A DNA stretch of 64,000 nucleotides from Prevotella sp. P6B1 (GCF_000702825.1 NZ_JNKF01000012.1:537470-601469), one strand, 5' to 3'. Numbered from the stretch's first letter, positions 45,819 to 55,247 are shown. The notes: generated by a model from the letters alone, not told the origin. Numbers and translations: made by a program.

Positions 45819-46864
45819 GATGACATTTGGCATTCTGTCCGAAGGTCTTCGAGGGCTTTGAAATCAGCAGGATAATATTTCACAATAGGGGCGACGGTCA
45901 TTCTAGCAGCCTTACCTAACCTCTGCTCAAGAAGTTTATATTCTTCGTATTGAGAAAGAATTAATGCCTTGTTTTCCTTCGTCAAAGGAAGATCTTTCAC
46001 CAGACCTGATTCCCTAATCATTACCCTGCTCTTAGCTGCTACCGACAACTCCACATGCAATTGCACATAACAGATAATATCGAAAAAGTCCTCAGGAGGA
46101 AATATCTCTTTAATAGACTCTAAGAAGATGCCTGTTTGAGTGTTGTCCAACTGGCCGCTCTTGATGGAGTCAAGCAAAGCGAGCTGTTTGTCGAGACCTT
46201 TGTCAATCCAACGGTGGATCATATCTACATCGTAGTAATAAGTCCACACCAGAAGACCGCCCATGGTGCCGAATACGAAAATGAACTGTAAGAAGGGATT
46301 GAGAAGGAATGTATTGTGGAACACGTGCAGCACAGGTGCTTCCAATAACAGAAATATAGACATTCCTATATCGCTCTTTTTGATGCTTAATCGAGAATGG
46401 GAACGTTCAATGATACGAACCGCCAGCATAAGTCCGGCAGCAATGACGGCACTGCAACCCATGTGAATCAATGCCACCTCCAACCCTCTGAACAGTATGG
46501 TGCCGATGCTCATCCCATCGCCCAACAACAGATAGAACAGGTTCTCAAGGATGGAGAACCCACCACCTACGGCAGCACCGCAGATGACACTGTCGATGAA
46601 GAATACGATTTTCTTTCGGGTGGCTAACCAAAGGAGTGGGAAGGCCTTGATGATCTCTTCCAGAACAGGATTGAAGAATTCAGACTTATTCTCAGAGAGA
46701 ATCGACCCTGTCAATTGGAACAGGCCGAAGCAGACCAATGCCGCCACCATCCCGCACAGCACCTGCATGAAGAGATTCTTTACGCTGATGAGTGAGAAAT
46801 TGTCAATCTTATAGACTATAAAGATGTAGATGACAACCGGGAGGATGGCAGCAACAAATAACAT
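45797..46864 (-). CDS. PrsW-family intramembrane metalloprotease
   Basis: A 355-residue multi-pass membrane protein with PrsW motifs in order: EEIIK (E69, E70, K73) in NPVLEEIIKAFPL; GFSILEN (E107, N108); H134 in LIHMGCSA; and H180/H183-N184 in VLHVFHNTF. About seven transmembrane helices lie in residues 1-215, and a soluble C-terminal tail follows. PrsW proteases cut membrane anti-sigma or regulatory proteins in other bacteria. The start ATG overlaps the upstream stop (TAATG), so it is co-translated with the metallopeptidase-barrel gene. The substrate is unknown; one possibility is the membrane-anchored first gene of this operon. Confidence 0.85.
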   Translation of the reverse strand: MLFVAAILPVVIYIFIVYKIDNFSLISVKNLFMQVLCGMVAALVCFGLFQLTGSILSENKSEFFNPVLEEIIKAFPLLWLATRKKIVFFIDSVICGAAVGGGFSILENLFYLLLGDGMSIGTILFRGLEVALIHMGCSAVIAAGLMLAVRIIERSHSRLSIKKSDIGMSIFLLLEAPVLHVFHNTFLLNPFLQFIFVFGTMGGLLVWTYYYDVDMIHRWIDKGLDKQLALLDSIKSGQLDNTQTGIFLESIKEIFPPEDFFDIICYVQLHVELSVAAKSRVMIRESGLVKDLPLTKENKALILSQYEEYKLLEQRLGKAARMTVAPIVKYYPADFKALEDLRTECQMSSDYPELG

Positions 46865-49800
46865 TACAACAATTTGAGTGAAATCATGAATTCATTGTTT
46901 CCATGCCTTCCACCATCGAATCCCGATGGTGCAAACAAATGACCGTAGCCGATGGATAACGTCGTCTTGAGATAATTCAGGAACACCAGTTCAGTAGTCA
47001 GTTGGATACCTGTGCTGTAATACATCTTGTGAGATGAGTTGGGATTCCAAACGGAGAGCCCCGTCCCGAAGAATGAACACTGGATCCACGTCGGATAGCA
47101 GAACAGGGCACCGAAGTTGTTGAGGCGGAGCGGGCGCAGGTTGAGCTCTGCCGTTGCCTTGGCATAGGAGTGTGCTGAGATAGCATCGATGGCAGCACCA
47201 GGCATCGCCAAGGATGTACGATATTGGAAGGCGTTCCTATTATCAACATAGTTATTGCGGAAACCACCGAAATAGGTATTGCCAAACACCGACTCTTCAT
47301 CGCCGAAGTTATGACCTGCTGCCGTACGGAGCCAGAACGAGGTGTTTCTGTCAAAGGGCACCAGTGTGCCAAAGTTGCCTGTAGCCTCTACAGAGGGATA
47401 GACTCGTCCGCCAGCCAGATAGCCGTAGCCTTCAACGCCCAGCTCGTAGCCCTGCTCTTTCATCACACCGCCCAATGTGGTGCGGGTCTTTGACCACTTC
47501 CCGTAAACCGATGCCGTCTGCATCGACCTGACATCCTGCACCTCAATCTCCTGATACAAGGGCAGTGCATCCATGTCGCCGTAGGCAGCCACCGAGAAGC
47601 CCCATGATTTGTCGTACGGCGAAATCAGCGTGTTGGAATAGTCGTAGGCCAGTTGCACCACATAGCCCTTACGGCTTTTTCGCATCGGACCGAAGAGGTC
47701 GTAGAAGTCTGTATGGTTCCAGGCTGCCTTGAGGTTCCAGAAATAGTATTTCCAGTCGAAGTCAACATGAAATCTGTTCTTCCAGGCGTTGTTGCTCCAA
47801 GGGGATAGACCGACCGACAGTTTCATGCTGCTCAGTCCCACGGGGTCGTTCACGTTAAAGCGATAGCCCAACACGGGGGTCATGTGATTCCACGCCTTGG
47901 AATCGGTAAAACCGCTGATGATAGGATAGGCCCCTGCGAACTTCATCTCTTTAAAAACATTGTAGGACGTGATGTTGTTATAGACATCGCCGAAGCTCTT
48001 CCTGGGCAGTGAGTCTCTGAGCAGACCCACCTGTTCCATCGCCTCCTTGTTGTTCTCGTATGCCAGTTGACCGTAGAGTTTCACGGCATTGGCATCCTTC
48101 ACCACCTCACGGGAAAGCAGGACGGGTTGCAGTCCGTCGCGCTTGAACTGGAGCGCCAACAGCTGACCGGGCGTAATCTCCAATGGTGCAAAAAGGCCGA
48201 TGTCGGTATTGGAAAGCATCTCCATCTCGCGTGTCTCTATGTTGATCTGCCAGAGGTTGGAGACACCCGTATAGTAGGAGCTACCGATCAGGTATTTGTC
48301 ATCGAGCGAAAAGCGGAACTGTCCTAAGTTGCTGTCTTTCCAGGTAATCAGTTTCACGGGCTTGAAGATCGCCTTTGCCAGTTCTTCGGTATTGAACAGC
48401 AGAAGTGTGTGCTCGCCGTTGTCGCCCTGACTAGTGAACGACAGCCATTTGCCGTCGTGACTGAGATCCGTGTCGAACACGCTGACACCAAACGGGAAGG
48501 CATAGATCACTTCAGGATTCTCCAAGTCGCGGTCCATGCGCACAATCGACTGTGTACCGCCATTGGAGAAAAGGCCGTAAAGGCAGTCGTGGGTATTGTC
48601 ATAAACAATACTGTTGATGCGCTGGAACTTCTTTTTCTTCACCACCTTCTCCTGCTGGATGTCATAGATCTCCAAGCCACGCATCCCCGCGTTGTTCGAC
48701 GTATAGATGAGTCGCTGTCCTTTGCAGTCGAGGGCTACGTAAGCAGGGTCATAGAGCTGGATGCCGTAGATGTCGTTCAGCCGCTTCTGCTCGCCTGTCT
48801 GCAGGTCGATCTCCGTCATGTGTGCAAAGTCGCCAGGTGCATTCATGGCGGCGTATGCCTTTTGGGTAGCAGGGTCATAGACGAATGGTGACACAGATCC
48901 CAGCGGCTCTTGGGTTAGCGGCTTGGTCTCTGTGATAGGATATTGGCGGATGGCGGCAAGGTTCTCTTCCTGATGTTTCTTCTCGTCCTCCTTCCAGTCG
49001 TTCCATACTTTTCTGAGGGATTGTCCATAGACTTTCTTAAACTGTTTTCCGAAAAAGGTGCGACTGTCGGCCGTTCTGTTATAGAACTGGATCATCTTCT
49101 CGTAGCCGTAGGTCTTGGTGAGGTAGTTCACGAAGCGGGTGCCATAGAGATAGGCGTTGGCGCCCACCTGAAAATCCATCGTGGAACCTTCCGTTTCCAG
49201 ACCCACCACAGAGTAGAGCTTGTCGCCCCCGTCGATGATACTGCGGAAGTACATCTCGTCGTAGCCGCCTAAAGCACGTCCGACGCCACCACCGAGCCAG
49301 GTCTCCATGAAACAGGCGATACCCTCGTGATACCAACGGGGCGCATACCAACGGGGTACGCTCAGGTAGCTCCATAGGGCAGAGACGGGTTGAGAGTTGT
49401 CGGTGCCCACCTTCGTTCCGAAGAAGCGGCGCCAGTTGAGGTCACGACGATTGTACTTGTCTGTCATGACGATGTGCGTATATTCGTGCTTGAACAGCTG
49501 ACGGTATCGCTCACTTGACGGGTTGATGTAATACGACATGTTCAATGGAGCCATGCCGATTTGTATAAGAGAACGCGGTAACGGCGTTGCTCCGCCGTTA
49601 CCGTCGTCTTCCCAGTCTGTCAATAACAGCAAGGGCGCTTCTGGCTGATAGATGGAATCACTGGTCCATATCTGCTGATGGAGCGCTTTGCCGTTCTGGT
49701 ACATGCGTATCATGTGAGGGATGTAGCGCGATAGGTTCTTGTCAAAGAACACCAGCGTGGCTTCGTCCGTCTTATATTGGAAATAAGTCTGAGTCTGCCC

Positions 49801-49872
49801 CCAGGATATGCAGGGAATCAATGACAGCAGAACAACAGCAATCCTGTTACGCATGTACGTCGTCGATATCAT
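46864..49872 (-). CDS. Outer-membrane protein: HEXXH peptidase, propeller and beta-barrel
   Basis: A 1002-residue protein with three parts. An N-terminal secretion signal, best read from the ATG at 49854 (RNRIAVVLLSLIPCISWGQ), precedes a gluzincin-type peptidase domain (about 25-300) with HEYTH at 129-133 and E183 in WYHEGIACFMET. A beta-propeller of WD40/PD40-like blades lies at about 310-610 (AYAAMNAPGDFAHMTEIDL, RLIYTSNNAGMRG, WLSFTSQGDNG). A C-terminal outer-membrane barrel from about 640 ends FMISLKLL. The listed start 49872 overlaps the upstream stop as ATGA; 49854 is an alternative. The protein would place a metallopeptidase or cargo-binding propeller on the periplasmic or surface side of a barrel. 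Its substrate is unknown. Confidence 0.75.
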   Translation of the reverse strand: MISTTYMRNRIAVVLLSLIPCISWGQTQTYFQYKTDEATLVFFDKNLSRYIPHMIRMYQNGKALHQQIWTSDSIYQPEAPLLLLTDWEDDGNGGATPLPRSLIQIGMAPLNMSYYINPSSERYRQLFKHEYTHIVMTDKYNRRDLNWRRFFGTKVGTDNSQPVSALWSYLSVPRWYAPRWYHEGIACFMETWLGGGVGRALGGYDEMYFRSIIDGGDKLYSVVGLETEGSTMDFQVGANAYLYGTRFVNYLTKTYGYEKMIQFYNRTADSRTFFGKQFKKVYGQSLRKVWNDWKEDEKKHQEENLAAIRQYPITETKPLTQEPLGSVSPFVYDPATQKAYAAMNAPGDFAHMTEIDLQTGEQKRLNDIYGIQLYDPAYVALDCKGQRLIYTSNNAGMRGLEIYDIQQEKVVKKKKFQRINSIVYDNTHDCLYGLFSNGGTQSIVRMDRDLENPEVIYAFPFGVSVFDTDLSHDGKWLSFTSQGDNGEHTLLLFNTEELAKAIFKPVKLITWKDSNLGQFRFSLDDKYLIGSSYYTGVSNLWQINIETREMEMLSNTDIGLFAPLEITPGQLLALQFKRDGLQPVLLSREVVKDANAVKLYGQLAYENNKEAMEQVGLLRDSLPRKSFGDVYNNITSYNVFKEMKFAGAYPIISGFTDSKAWNHMTPVLGYRFNVNDPVGLSSMKLSVGLSPWSNNAWKNRFHVDFDWKYYFWNLKAAWNHTDFYDLFGPMRKSRKGYVVQLAYDYSNTLISPYDKSWGFSVAAYGDMDALPLYQEIEVQDVRSMQTASVYGKWSKTRTTLGGVMKEQGYELGVEGYGYLAGGRVYPSVEATGNFGTLVPFDRNTSFWLRTAAGHNFGDEESVFGNTYFGGFRNNYVDNRNAFQYRTSLAMPGAAIDAISAHSYAKATAELNLRPLRLNNFGALFCYPTWIQCSFFGTGLSVWNPNSSHKMYYSTGIQLTTELVFLNYLKTTLSIGYGHLFAPSGFDGGRHGNNEFMISLKLL

Positions 49873-51092
49873 GAATCAATTTTTCTTTTCTTCTTTTTGC
49901 CGTTCAGCTTTTCACTGTTACTTGCAGCTGCTGTCTGACTGATGACGTTACCAATCGTTTGGTTGAGGCTGAAGTTCTGGTTCTGATTCAGGTTTTGAAT
50001 TTTTCCAGCATTATTTAATGCGGCGTTGAAAGCAGACATCACATTGCTGGCACTACCAATCTTCATAATCTGGGCATTAGCCAATGTTTGGGCATTAGCC
50101 ACTATCCGGGCATTAGCCATTTTCTGGACATTGTTTAAGCCGAACTTCTGCATGCTGGCAACAACTTCAGTTGAAGCGTTCTTCATGGCCTCATCGAGGG
50201 CGTTGCTGAAGATCTTCTCAACCTCCTGATTATTCAGGGCCAGGCCGTCGTTTACGCTCTTAACAGTAACTTCTGCAGCATTACGGAATACTGAGCATAT
50301 TCTCTCGAGTGTCTGCTGAGGAATAGCATTACTCAGTTTGGTTTCAACATTCATGTTCTGGGCCAGCTCGCAGCTTTGCAGCACGACAATCTTAGCATTA
50401 AGATCAAGATTTTCCACGGCTGCAAGAGCCTTTTCAGCACTAAGCAGGTTGCCCTTCTTGGCCAATGCCTCAGCACTTGCCTTGTCACCCTCGAGGGCAG
50501 CAGTCATCTGCTGGTACTCCAACCATTGGTCGCGGACAAGCTTCAGTTTGTCATCGCCCTGAGCAGTCTCTAAATACTTGTCGGTGGTCTCGATGAAACG
50601 GGTGGCCAAATTGTTCTGCTTCTGCAGCGTGGTGTAAGCCAGTGAGGCGTTGATGGTTGACTGGGCCAAGTCGGGGCACTCCTCACCACTAAGGGCGGCA
50701 TTCAGGTTAGCGGCTGACTCTGCCAGTGAATTGGCAACGTTGTTCACCAACTCACGGTTGGCATTCATCTCCTTGAGCACCTCGGCAAATGCAGGGATGT
50801 TGCCGGCTGCCTCATTTGACATGTCAGCCAGCGTGCCGAACTGGGCGGCACGTGTCTGCATCACCACCTGGGCTGCCACAATACCATCCTTGAAAGCGGA
50901 GTCGGTCTGAAGGAGTTCTTCCATATTAGTAAGTTTCTCGGAAACTTCCTCACGAGAGAATCGGGCAGCCTTGCCGATGTTGCCATCTGCCTCGTCATGA
51001 TTGACAGACCAATCAACAAAGTGAGAGGTAATCAACCCAATGGCGCATATTGCTACCACCGAACACAAGATAATAATACTTTTCTTTTTCAT
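49869..51092 (-). CDS. Membrane-anchored helical protein, unknown function
   Basis: A 407-residue protein with an N-terminal anchor (KKKSIIILCSVVAICAIGLITSHFV), followed by an almost wholly helical body (VSEKLTNMEELLQTDSAFK, ANRELVNNVANSLAESAANLNAAL). An alanine/asparagine-rich repeat sits near the end (KMANARIVANAQTLANAQIMK), followed by a charged tail KKKKRKIDS. I do not recognise a family; no catalytic motif is visible. It is the first gene of an overlapping three-gene operon (ATGA overlap with the next). A role as regulator or client of the downstream peptidases is possible but only inferred from position. Confidence 0.7.
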   Translation of the reverse strand: MKKKSIIILCSVVAICAIGLITSHFVDWSVNHDEADGNIGKAARFSREEVSEKLTNMEELLQTDSAFKDGIVAAQVVMQTRAAQFGTLADMSNEAAGNIPAFAEVLKEMNANRELVNNVANSLAESAANLNAALSGEECPDLAQSTINASLAYTTLQKQNNLATRFIETTDKYLETAQGDDKLKLVRDQWLEYQQMTAALEGDKASAEALAKKGNLLSAEKALAAVENLDLNAKIVVLQSCELAQNMNVETKLSNAIPQQTLERICSVFRNAAEVTVKSVNDGLALNNQEVEKIFSNALDEAMKNASTEVVASMQKFGLNNVQKMANARIVANAQTLANAQIMKIGSASNVMSAFNAALNNAGKIQNLNQNQNFSLNQTIGNVISQTAAASNSEKLNGKKKKRKIDS

Positions 51093-51155
51093 AGGCCTAA
51101 TTATTACAGTTATTTTTCACTGACGCTAAATGTCATTCTTATAACATTGATTTTG

Positions 51156-51187
51156 CAAACATACAACATATTTTATTTTCATCCAAA
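51156..51187 (-). promoter_or_regulatory. Promoter of the envelope protease operon
   Basis: The complement has TTTG at 51184-51187 and TATGTTTG at 51156-51163, separated by 20 bp, and about 63 bp before the ATG at 51092. It is a near-consensus Bacteroidota promoter. Confidence 0.75.
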
Positions 51188-51293
51188 CTTTTTTGTATTT
51201 TTTTGCATATTTGTTGCTATATAGGTACATTTTCATGACCAATTCCCCCTCCCTGATTCCTGTCGCAAGTCCATATTTGAACTTAAATAACCG

Positions 51294-51339
51294 AAAAAGC
51301 AGCATGGAAAATCTTGACGATTTTTCCATGCTGCTTTTT
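51294..51339. terminator. Strong A/T-flanked hairpin
   Basis: AAAAAGCAGCATGGAAAA at 51294-51311 pairs with its complement at 51322-51339, and T runs occur on both strands. It looks like a bidirectional intrinsic terminator, but no gene ends on its + side here. The rest of the 550-bp gap (51093-51642) holds the promoter at 51156, this hairpin, a DUF2795 tail remnant and the promoter at 51558. Confidence 0.7.
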
Positions 51340-51377
51340 TTAAGTTAGTTACGCGGTTTCTTAGCCGAATTAAATGA

Positions 51378-51398
51378 TCAATATTCATCCTCATTGAA
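51378..51398 (-). pseudogene. Remnant of a DUF2795 gene 3' end
   Basis: The complement reads FNEDEY then a stop, exactly the last six residues of the DUF2795 protein encoded at 62233-62454. Most of the surrounding 25 bases match that copy. Upstream codons (YLVCTLI) do not match, so the rest is lost. It lies just before a terminator hairpin, as the intact gene does. Confidence 0.4.
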
Positions 51399-51419
51399 AA
51401 TTAAAGTACATACTAAGTA

Positions 51420-51569
51420 TCAGCGAATTACGCTACTCTGTGCCATTATTGTGCCAGTAATTTCTAGCTTTGGCAAGCGTCTCCTATCATCGCCGAGTGG
51501 GCACTGAAATGCGGCAAATGTCTGGTCAATAGAGAGTTTCGAGCACTGTCTAAATGATTGACACTTTTT
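51420..51569 (-). other. Open frame without start, possible gene fragment
   Basis: On the - strand a frame of about 50 codons is open from about 51569 to a TGA at 51420-51422, encoding ...LSIDQTFAAFQCPLGDDRRR... and then PKLEITGTIMAQSSVIR. There is no obvious start codon or ribosome-binding site. The DNA also has a direct repeat TGTGCCA-TTAT-TGTGCCA on the + strand. It may be a gene or mobile-element fragment, or chance; I do not recognise it. Confidence 0.25.
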
Positions 51570-51602
51570 TCGATTCCATCTAAATCTTTTCCATTACCTT
51601 TG
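51558..51602 (+). promoter_or_regulatory. Promoter of the AAA ATPase gene with GATTGACAC element
   Basis: CTGTCTAAATGATTGACAC with TTGACAC at 51558-51564, and -7 box TACCTTTG at 51595-51602, 37 bp start to start. The same element and spacing occur at 58837 and 45704. Confidence 0.65.
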
Positions 51603-51642
51603 CATCCGAAAACAAAGATGTTAAATTAAAGAAAGGATGCTT

Positions 51643-53409
51643 ATGGATAAGAAATTCGACATTCACCCCAGTATTATTGAAGCCTTTGAGAAGATTGGCG
51701 AAACTGAACTAGTAGAAAAACTGACGGCTACAGACGAAGATGACGAGGAACTGGAAGACCAGTTCTCCTTTGGCAATGAGGAACCCACCCTACTCAAAGC
51801 CATTGAAGCCATTATTCAGGAAACAAGGAACTCTAACCTGGACAATAGTATCTTCTACTATCTGGAGAAGCCTTTTGAATATCTTGGCAAGCGACTGGAA
51901 CTCGAAGAACCTGCCGTATTGATGCTGGCGCTGTTGGTAGGCCACTATGCTGATTTACACATCGACATGACGGACTTTATAGAGCATCTCCGATGTACGT
52001 CGCTCCAGCTGTTGCCCTACCTCAAACATATCGATACCCTTGAGGAGCGAGGCTATGTGATATGCAATCGCAGTGGCAGACGTCCCACATATCGTGTGCC
52101 CTACGAGGTTCTGGAAGCCATCAACAGAAACGAACCTCTCGAAGAAGCCAAACTAACAGACCTTTCGAGTGAAGATCTGATGAACGAGGTGAATACAATT
52201 TTCGACCAGTACGATGAGCATGAGCTGTCAACAGAAGCCTTGATGCGACGCCTCAACACGCTTCTTTCCAGCAATCCCCATCTACACCTTGTGAAGCAAC
52301 TGAAGACCTACAACCTTGACGAGGTGAGTCAGATGCTACTGATGTATTTTGCTGACCAGCTAATCAATGAAAACGAATATTACATCTCAAACCGCCAAAT
52401 GTTTCTGCTGATAAACAATCGTCAGCAATGGTCGTGCATCCGTCAACAGTTGGCTGGCAACAAGCATCCTCTGCAGGAAAAAGGGCTCATTGAGTTTTCC
52501 CATGACGGAGGCTTTGGCAATCGCGAGGCCTATAGCCTGACGATGCAGGCCAAGCGGACACTCTTCAGCGAGTTTAACATCAAGAACAACGATGAGGAAG
52601 TGTTGCGCAAGGGATTGACTCATCACGAGGATATCACCTGCCGTCAACTCTTCTACGACGAAAAGGTGGAGAATCAGGTTGAAGAGCTGGCCTCACTCCT
52701 GAACGAGGAACATTATCAGCAGATTCGTCAGCGCTTGAAGGACAAGGGCTTCCGCTGTGGGTTCACCTGTCTGTTTTATGGCTCGCCAGGCACAGGTAAG
52801 ACAGAGACTGTGCTGCAGCTGGCTCGTCAGACCGGTCGTGATATCATGCAGGTAAACGTCAGCGAGATTAAAAGCAAGTGGGTGGGCGATTCTGAGAAGA
52901 ATATCAAGGCGCTGTTTGACGACTATCGTCAGAAGGTAAAGGACTGTAAGCGCACACCTATCCTGCTGTTCAACGAGGCCGATGCCATCATCAACCGTCG
53001 TCAGGAGATGGCAGAGCGGGGTGTGGATAAAATGGAGAACAGCATCCAGAACATCATCCTGCAGGAGATGGAGACCTTTGATGGCATCCTCATCGCCACC
53101 ACCAATCTGGAGCAGAACATGGATAAGGCCTTCGAGCGCCGCTTTCTGTATAAGATCAAGTTCAACAAGCCCTCCGTCGAGGCCCGCCAGCACATCTGGC
53201 AGAGCATGATTCCTTCGCTCTCTGTGGATGCCGCCAGCCAATTAGCCGCCCGTTACGACTTCAGCGGAGGTCAAATAGAAAACATCGCCCGTCACCACGC
53301 CATCGACAGCATCCTTCATGGCACAGAAGCCGACAACCTGCAATCCCTCATCATCCATTGTGACCAAGAGCGTTTGGAGAAGAAAATACGGAAGATTGGT
53401 TTTTGCTAA
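51643..53409 (+). CDS. AAA-family ATPase
   Basis: The first ATG (51637) touches the GAAAGG ribosome site; the ATG at 51643 has a better 6-base spacing and is preferred (588 residues). The N-terminal half (about 1-345) is helical with winged-helix-like segments (SLQLLPYLKHIDTLEERGYV) and no recognised domain. The C-terminal AAA module has Walker A GSPGTGKT at about residues 380-387 and Walker B LLFNEAD at about 441-447, in which Asn replaces the usual first acidic residue. Sensor 1 is in ILIATTN, and arginine-finger candidates lie in FERRF. The type resembles AAA proteins that remodel complexes on chromosomes, membranes or toxins. No partner gene is visible. It converges with the LPP20-like gene through a hairpin. 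Confidence 0.85.
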   Translation: MDKKFDIHPSIIEAFEKIGETELVEKLTATDEDDEELEDQFSFGNEEPTLLKAIEAIIQETRNSNLDNSIFYYLEKPFEYLGKRLELEEPAVLMLALLVGHYADLHIDMTDFIEHLRCTSLQLLPYLKHIDTLEERGYVICNRSGRRPTYRVPYEVLEAINRNEPLEEAKLTDLSSEDLMNEVNTIFDQYDEHELSTEALMRRLNTLLSSNPHLHLVKQLKTYNLDEVSQMLLMYFADQLINENEYYISNRQMFLLINNRQQWSCIRQQLAGNKHPLQEKGLIEFSHDGGFGNREAYSLTMQAKRTLFSEFNIKNNDEEVLRKGLTHHEDITCRQLFYDEKVENQVEELASLLNEEHYQQIRQRLKDKGFRCGFTCLFYGSPGTGKTETVLQLARQTGRDIMQVNVSEIKSKWVGDSEKNIKALFDDYRQKVKDCKRTPILLFNEADAIINRRQEMAERGVDKMENSIQNIILQEMETFDGILIATTNLEQNMDKAFERRFLYKIKFNKPSVEARQHIWQSMIPSLSVDAASQLAARYDFSGGQIENIARHHAIDSILHGTEADNLQSLIIHCDQERLEKKIRKIGFC

Positions 53410-53421
53410 AAGCCAATCTTC
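53391..53421. terminator. Hairpin between convergent genes, over a stop codon
   Basis: GAAGATTGG (53391-53399) pairs with CCAATCTTC (53413-53421), with TTTT/AAAA in the inner part. The AAA gene's stop codon (53407-53409) is inside. Convergent genes on both sides make a bidirectional terminator plausible, although no long T run follows. Confidence 0.5.
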
Positions 53422-53430
53422 TGAACGATC

Positions 53431-55218
53431 TTAGAAAAAATCCGAGAGTCCATAAACACCAAAGTCAGGATCCTTTTCTGGCTGCCATGTTCGTACCTTG
53501 ATAACAGGATTATCAGGATTGTTCACATCCACCATCAAGAAAAGATAGCCTGTATCACCGTATGTACTGGAGTAATAATCCTGTCTGATTTGAATACCAT
53601 AGGTCTCGCCTCCCTTTCCTGCCTTAATAATATCGTTGTCGGCAAAGCGTATGTTAATGTATTCGTTACCAGCAAAGCAATGGGCCAGATTACGCAGATA
53701 TTCATTCTTAGTCTGTCGATTGTACTTGATGATTTTAGAGTCGATATACTGAGAACGCTCCATCGCATTTCTTGGTCTGTTTGTCACACGACCGGTAATG
53801 ATGACAGCATTATCATCAAAGACATTGCGAACGAAATCGATATCTTTCAAAGCATATGCCGTCTGATAGTCCTCCATGAAATTAGCGAGGATGATACGAG
53901 CATCCTGGCTCCAAGCTCCTTTGAGCATGATATCATTGTATGCCTCCTTGCCAAGACCAAATTTCACCTCGTCGATTCTTTTCTGTTTGTCGAATATCAA
54001 TACAATGTTTTCAACAAACTTACGGTTATTATTCCGGAATCTGAACGACATGGTTAAACCTCGACAGATTACTTTATCGCCTAACCTTGAGAATTGTACA
54101 TCTGTGTTTCCAATAAACTGTGCCCTTCCGTAATTGATAAGCTTCTGAAACTGCTCATCACCACGTATGGTAAAATATTTCAGAATAGAGGCGTAATTCT
54201 TCTGCTGGATTCCTTTCGAAATGACATTAAGAATGGAGAGATAATCATCATAATTGTCAGTAGAGGCAATCGCAGTAGCAGCATTCTGTTGAGTTATTGT
54301 AAATGTTTCATGCTGCACATGTCGAGGATGGCCTTTCACATTGATATAGGCACCACGGAAGGGTGTATCATCCACGATGTTCATGACACCCTCAATCTCA
54401 CGATCGATATGTGCTTCGCCTGCGAACTGGTATTCACATTTGATGCGCAGATTCTCCGCAATCTGACCAGGACGTAAGTCGATCACCCCATGCCCGTCTT
54501 TGGCACTATAGATATTGCTCCAGTCCATTCCGTCGAAATAGGTATAGTCGAAACTATTCACTGGACGGTCTTTATATGTCACTTGGATTTCCACCTCATC
54601 GCCGGTCTGACTGAGTGTTGCCACGCGAATATTTGAAAATATCTCATTGATCTGTTCTGGAATCCAAGTGATGAGCAGTCGTCTTTTTCCGTCAGGACAC
54701 ACCAATTGCACTTCGTTGGCATGCTGCAGACTCTTCAGTAGTTCAAACGACCAATAGTAATAGCGCAGGGCATCGTCAATCTTGGCTTTCTTCTCTGCTC
54801 GGATTGCACTTTCCACCATGTCGAGCACTTTGGCCTTACGCCCATCAAAGATACGATCCACCTCTGACACCTTGATATATCGAAGAACTTGGGCATCAGG
54901 CTCATTTTTAATCAGAATACGCTGGGTATTGGTCAATGTCGCCTGAGAATAGGTGTTGATCAGATTCTCAAATTTCCGCTTAGCATCGATTTTGCCGCCC
55001 TTTGAGATCTCTTCCATATCCATAAAGCTGGAAGCATTGACGGTAACAGAAATCTTACTGGTCAAATCCTGCAAAGCCGACTGGTCGGCCTGCTTCAGCG
55101 TGGTGCCCCAGCCTTCTCCATAGATATAGCTTTCGTCTGCCTTGATTTGGCTGACGCTCTGAGCCTGTATCTGAAGTCCCACAGCAAGAAGTACTATTGT
55201 CAATATCTTGCGTATCAT
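53431..55218 (-). CDS. Secreted LPP20-like protein with C-terminal NTF2-like region
   Basis: A 595-residue secreted protein (signal IRKILTIVLLAVGLQIQAQ). Residues about 35-125 match the LPP20 fold (YGEGWGTTLKQADQSALQDLTSKISV, with an Arg/Lys-rich helix). The middle part is beta-rich (VEIQVTYKDRPVNSFDYTYF). Residues about 455-595 look like a SnoaL/NTF2-type cone (FMEDYQTAYALKDIDFVRNVFDDNAVII). No catalytic motif is certain. It lies 29 bp after the PEGA/SUMF1 gene on the same strand and shares its promoter, so both may act together at the cell envelope. Confidence 0.7.
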   Translation of the reverse strand: MIRKILTIVLLAVGLQIQAQSVSQIKADESYIYGEGWGTTLKQADQSALQDLTSKISVTVNASSFMDMEEISKGGKIDAKRKFENLINTYSQATLTNTQRILIKNEPDAQVLRYIKVSEVDRIFDGRKAKVLDMVESAIRAEKKAKIDDALRYYYWSFELLKSLQHANEVQLVCPDGKRRLLITWIPEQINEIFSNIRVATLSQTGDEVEIQVTYKDRPVNSFDYTYFDGMDWSNIYSAKDGHGVIDLRPGQIAENLRIKCEYQFAGEAHIDREIEGVMNIVDDTPFRGAYINVKGHPRHVQHETFTITQQNAATAIASTDNYDDYLSILNVISKGIQQKNYASILKYFTIRGDEQFQKLINYGRAQFIGNTDVQFSRLGDKVICRGLTMSFRFRNNNRKFVENIVLIFDKQKRIDEVKFGLGKEAYNDIMLKGAWSQDARIILANFMEDYQTAYALKDIDFVRNVFDDNAVIITGRVTNRPRNAMERSQYIDSKIIKYNRQTKNEYLRNLAHCFAGNEYINIRFADNDIIKAGKGGETYGIQIRQDYYSSTYGDTGYLFLMVDVNNPDNPVIKVRTWQPEKDPDFGVYGLSDFF

Positions 55219-55247
55219 ATTCTTAAATGCTTTCTACGTGCAGGGAA

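Noticed and set aside
51126..51329. 67-codon frame in the 51 kb gap
   Set aside because: It spans the -7 and -33 boxes of the neighbouring operon and part of a terminator hairpin, and has no family features.
51441..51470. Direct repeat TGTGCCA-TTAT-TGTGCCA as an integration site
   Set aside because: No integrase or tRNA gene nearby and the repeat is short; kept only as a note in the fragment entry.
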